DNA of 5,255 nt, from positions 1 through 5,255 of the forward strand of contig JALWSW010000131.1 of the NCBI GenBank assembly GCA_027080125.1, read 5' to 3'. Position numbers and translations under genes: made by a program. Position 1 is the stretch's first letter, and each line of letters opens with the position of its first letter. The notes beneath the pieces are model-generated. The model did no database searches. It was not told the origin of the DNA and worked only from the letters and a program-made list of their open reading frames with translations. Positions 3,801 to 5,255 of the stretch are shown in pieces. The stretch is from Campylobacterales bacterium (GTDB lineage Bacteria; Campylobacterota_A; Desulfurellia; JAADFJ01).

Positions 3801-5255
3801 TTACGGAGCCGGAGGAACGGTTGACTGCATATTGCTTTGAACGCTATTACCGATAGTGGATTGAATGAAGTTGCTGGTTTTTGTGATAACAGTTTTAGCA
3901 ACATTTTGCTGAATTTGAGCTGCTTTACCCTGAATTGCCTGAGTCAAATCGCCAATCCACTCGCTTAAATCTATTTTGTCAAAATCTATCATTTCAAACT
4001 CTTCCGGCGTAAACCCTCTGCAATTCGGTGACTTCGGATCACCCCAATCGCCTGAATAGTTGAAGTCCTTCAGTTGTTTCCTGCCTTGTTCTTGCACAAT
4101 TCTTGCAAGAACGGAATGGAAACAGCAGTAGGATTTCTTATGATGCAAGCATACTATGAATTTATAAGAGCAATATTCACCTACATAGTGGCAAAGTTTC
4201 TCATCTCTGGCAACATCGGTTATATAATCACTTTTATAGCATTTGCTCAATGCCTCAACTACCAAGCCAACGCCTATTCCTATAGCCAATCCGGGTAGAG
4301 CGGCATCTGAAAATACATACATTGCCGGATTGCCGGCTATTCCTACCGATGTAACGGTAACTCCGGTTGTGATTGCGCCGCCAATGCTGTATCCTGCCAT
4401 TCCGCCTGTCATTGCGCCTATAACAGGACTTGCGCCCTGATGTTTAAGAGCAGAAGGAGTGTGACAGCAATTTGAAAGTGCATTTATGAGACATTGCATT
4501 CCCTGTCCGTTAAAAATATAAACTTGCCCGAGGCAGTTGCCGCTTGCATCATGTTTACCATCGTTTTGATATGTTCTGTCATCTGCGTTGATTACTGTTG
4601 CTCCCGCTTGTGATGAATTGCTTGCGTCAAAACAGGTTGATTTTGAACACATATTCGTGCCGTTCACATCATAACATGGATATTGACTGCCATAGGGACA
4701 AGTATTTTTACCGGCATAGCAAGAGTTAGTTACAGGATTATAGGCTCCCGATTGGCAGATAGGTGTAGCTTCGCAAAGTCTTGTCAAGTTATTATAGGCA
4801 TAACCGGTTGGGCAATTATGAGTTGCATCGGTAACGCATTGATTAGCAGTTGTAGAATAAGTACTGCCGGACGGACAATCAGGCGGCGAATATTCACATT
4901 TATTAGTAGAAGTGTTGAAAGCATAAGTTGAAGGACATAATGTCGCGGCTGATAGTTCACACTCATTTCTTACACTATTAAAACTGCCAAAAGAACATAC
5001 AGGGGAGCTTTGGCAAACATTAAGACTTGAATTATAAGTATAGTTTGCCGGACAAATATAAGTAACCGGCGCTTCGCATTTATCAGTAGTCGTGTTTAAC
5101 GTTCCGCCCGGACATGATGCAGATTCATAGCAGGTTGATCCTGTTAAATTCATACCGCTTGGACAAATCCAAGAGTTAGCCGTTGAACATTCGTTTAGCG
5201 ATGTATTATAACTTCCACCGGATGGACAGGTGGGAGACGCCTGGCAGACCTGAAG
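3801..5255 (-). CDS. traN: TraN-type mating-pair-stabilisation protein, 5' end beyond the right edge
   Basis: 484 residues are visible. The frame stays open to 5255, so the gene starts outside the window; the ATG at 5151-5153 lies in mid-repeat and is not the start. The visible N-terminal part is a cysteine-repeat array of about ten modules. After it comes a Cys-containing linker, then a Gly-rich hydrophobic stretch (4250-4420, GxxxG-like), then the TraN C-terminal signature: SYCCFHSVLARIVQEQGR near 4080-4133, WGDPKSPNCRGFTPEE near 4000-4050, and DFDKIDLSEW near 3957-3986. This signature is typical of F-family TraN, an outer-membrane protein that contacts the recipient and stabilises mating pairs. 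A 50-residue Gln/Ser/Ala-rich tail ends in TVPPAP. The visible part holds 34 cysteines, consistent with a need for the DsbC-like protein encoded downstream. Product identity is firm from the C-terminus; the array replaces or extends the usual variable N-terminal region. Confidence 0.93.
   Translation of the reverse strand, partial: LQVCQASPTCPSGGSYNTSLNECSTANSWICPSGMNLTGSTCYESASCPGGTLNTTTDKCEAPVTYICPANYTYNSSLNVCQSSPVCSFGSFNSVRNECELSAATLCPSTYAFNTSTNKCEYSPPDCPSGSTYSTTANQCVTDATHNCPTGYAYNNLTRLCEATPICQSGAYNPVTNSCYAGKNTCPYGSQYPCYDVNGTNMCSKSTCFDASNSSQAGATVINADDRTYQNDGKHDASGNCLGQVYIFNGQGMQCLINALSNCCHTPSALKHQGASPVIGAMTGGMAGYSIGGAITTGVTVTSVGIAGNPAMYVFSDAALPGLAIGIGVGLVVEALSKCYKSDYITDVARDEKLCHYVGEYCSYKFIVCLHHKKSYCCFHSVLARIVQEQGRKQLKDFNYSGDWGDPKSPNCRGFTPEEFEMIDFDKIDLSEWIGDLTQAIQGKAAQIQQNVAKTVITKTSNFIQSTIGNSVQSNMQSTVPPAP
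4674..5255 (-). repeat. tandem cysteine-module array in the TraN-like protein
   Basis: The modules follow CP-x(G/N)-x-x-Y/L-N-x4-C, about 12-14 residues from Cys to Cys, joined by linkers that alternate between about 5 and 7 residues (QASPT, STANSWI, YESAS, EAPVTYI, QSSPV, ELSAATL and so on). About nine complete modules are visible, and the array runs off the right edge. Each module probably closes one disulfide, giving a rod or stalk. The alternating linkers suggest a two-module unit of about 38-40 residues as the unit of duplication. Confidence 0.85.

Noticed and set aside
4074..4966. Plus-strand and alternative minus-frame open frames over the TraN-like gene
   Set aside because: Shadows of the Cys-repeat and Gly-rich coding sequence; the TraN signature fixes the true frame.
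3801..5153. Starting the TraN-like gene at the ATG at 5151-5153 (450 residues)
   Set aside because: The frame is open upstream to 5255 with more Cys modules of the same type, and the ATG lies inside a module, so the true start is outside the window.
4674..5255. Regular short repeats as a possible CRISPR array
   Set aside because: The repeats are degenerate at DNA level, in frame, and encode regular Cys modules of a protein.

Overview
The window is a compact, single-strand gene cluster. Every supported gene lies on the minus strand, so transcription runs from the right edge (5255) towards the left edge (1). The anchor is a TraN-type mating-pair-stabilisation protein, recognised by its C-terminal signature. 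This places the window inside an F-type (MPF-F-like) type IV secretion/conjugation operon, on a plasmid, an ICE or a genomic island. The host is a diderm (Gram-negative) bacterium: the products include TraN (an outer-membrane protein in F), an OmpA-type peptidoglycan-binding protein, and a periplasmic DsbC-like isomerase. Base composition is moderately low (about 40% GC by eye) and most genes have strong AGGAGG-type ribosome binding sites. I cannot assign a genus. Low-GC Proteobacteria, Campylobacterota, Deferribacterota or similar would all fit.

Layout in order of transcription (right to left): (1) traN-like gene, 5' end cut off by the window edge, with a cysteine-repeat array (4674-5255) followed by the conserved TraN C-terminus, stop at 3801; (2) a 112-bp gap with a 13-bp inverted repeat; (3) OmpA C-terminal-domain protein, 3053-3688; (4) unrecognised 130-residue charged soluble protein, 2651-3043; (5) DsbC-like CPFC thiol isomerase, 1879-2658, overlapping gene 4 by 8 nt; (6) unrecognised small membrane protein, 1560-1871, with a perfect 12-bp hairpin inside or just before its coding part; (7) unrecognised 238-residue multi-spanning membrane protein, 835-1551; (8) exported cysteine-rich Sel1-repeat protein, 173-820; (9) a weakly supported open frame running off the left edge.

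Spacing between genes 3 to 8 is 14 nt or less, with stops often sitting in or next to the next ribosome binding site, so they look like one transcript. A shared theme is disulfide chemistry in the envelope. The visible part of the TraN-like protein has 34 cysteines, the Sel1 protein has four regularly spaced Cys pairs plus two terminal Cys, and the OmpA protein has a CxxC. A disulfide isomerase is encoded among them. I infer that the DsbC-like protein folds these co-encoded envelope proteins, which would parallel TrbB in the F transfer region. The two membrane proteins and the 130-residue protein have no function I can name and are the most likely place for something undescribed.

No tRNA, rRNA, CRISPR array, insertion sequence or convincing intrinsic terminator was seen.
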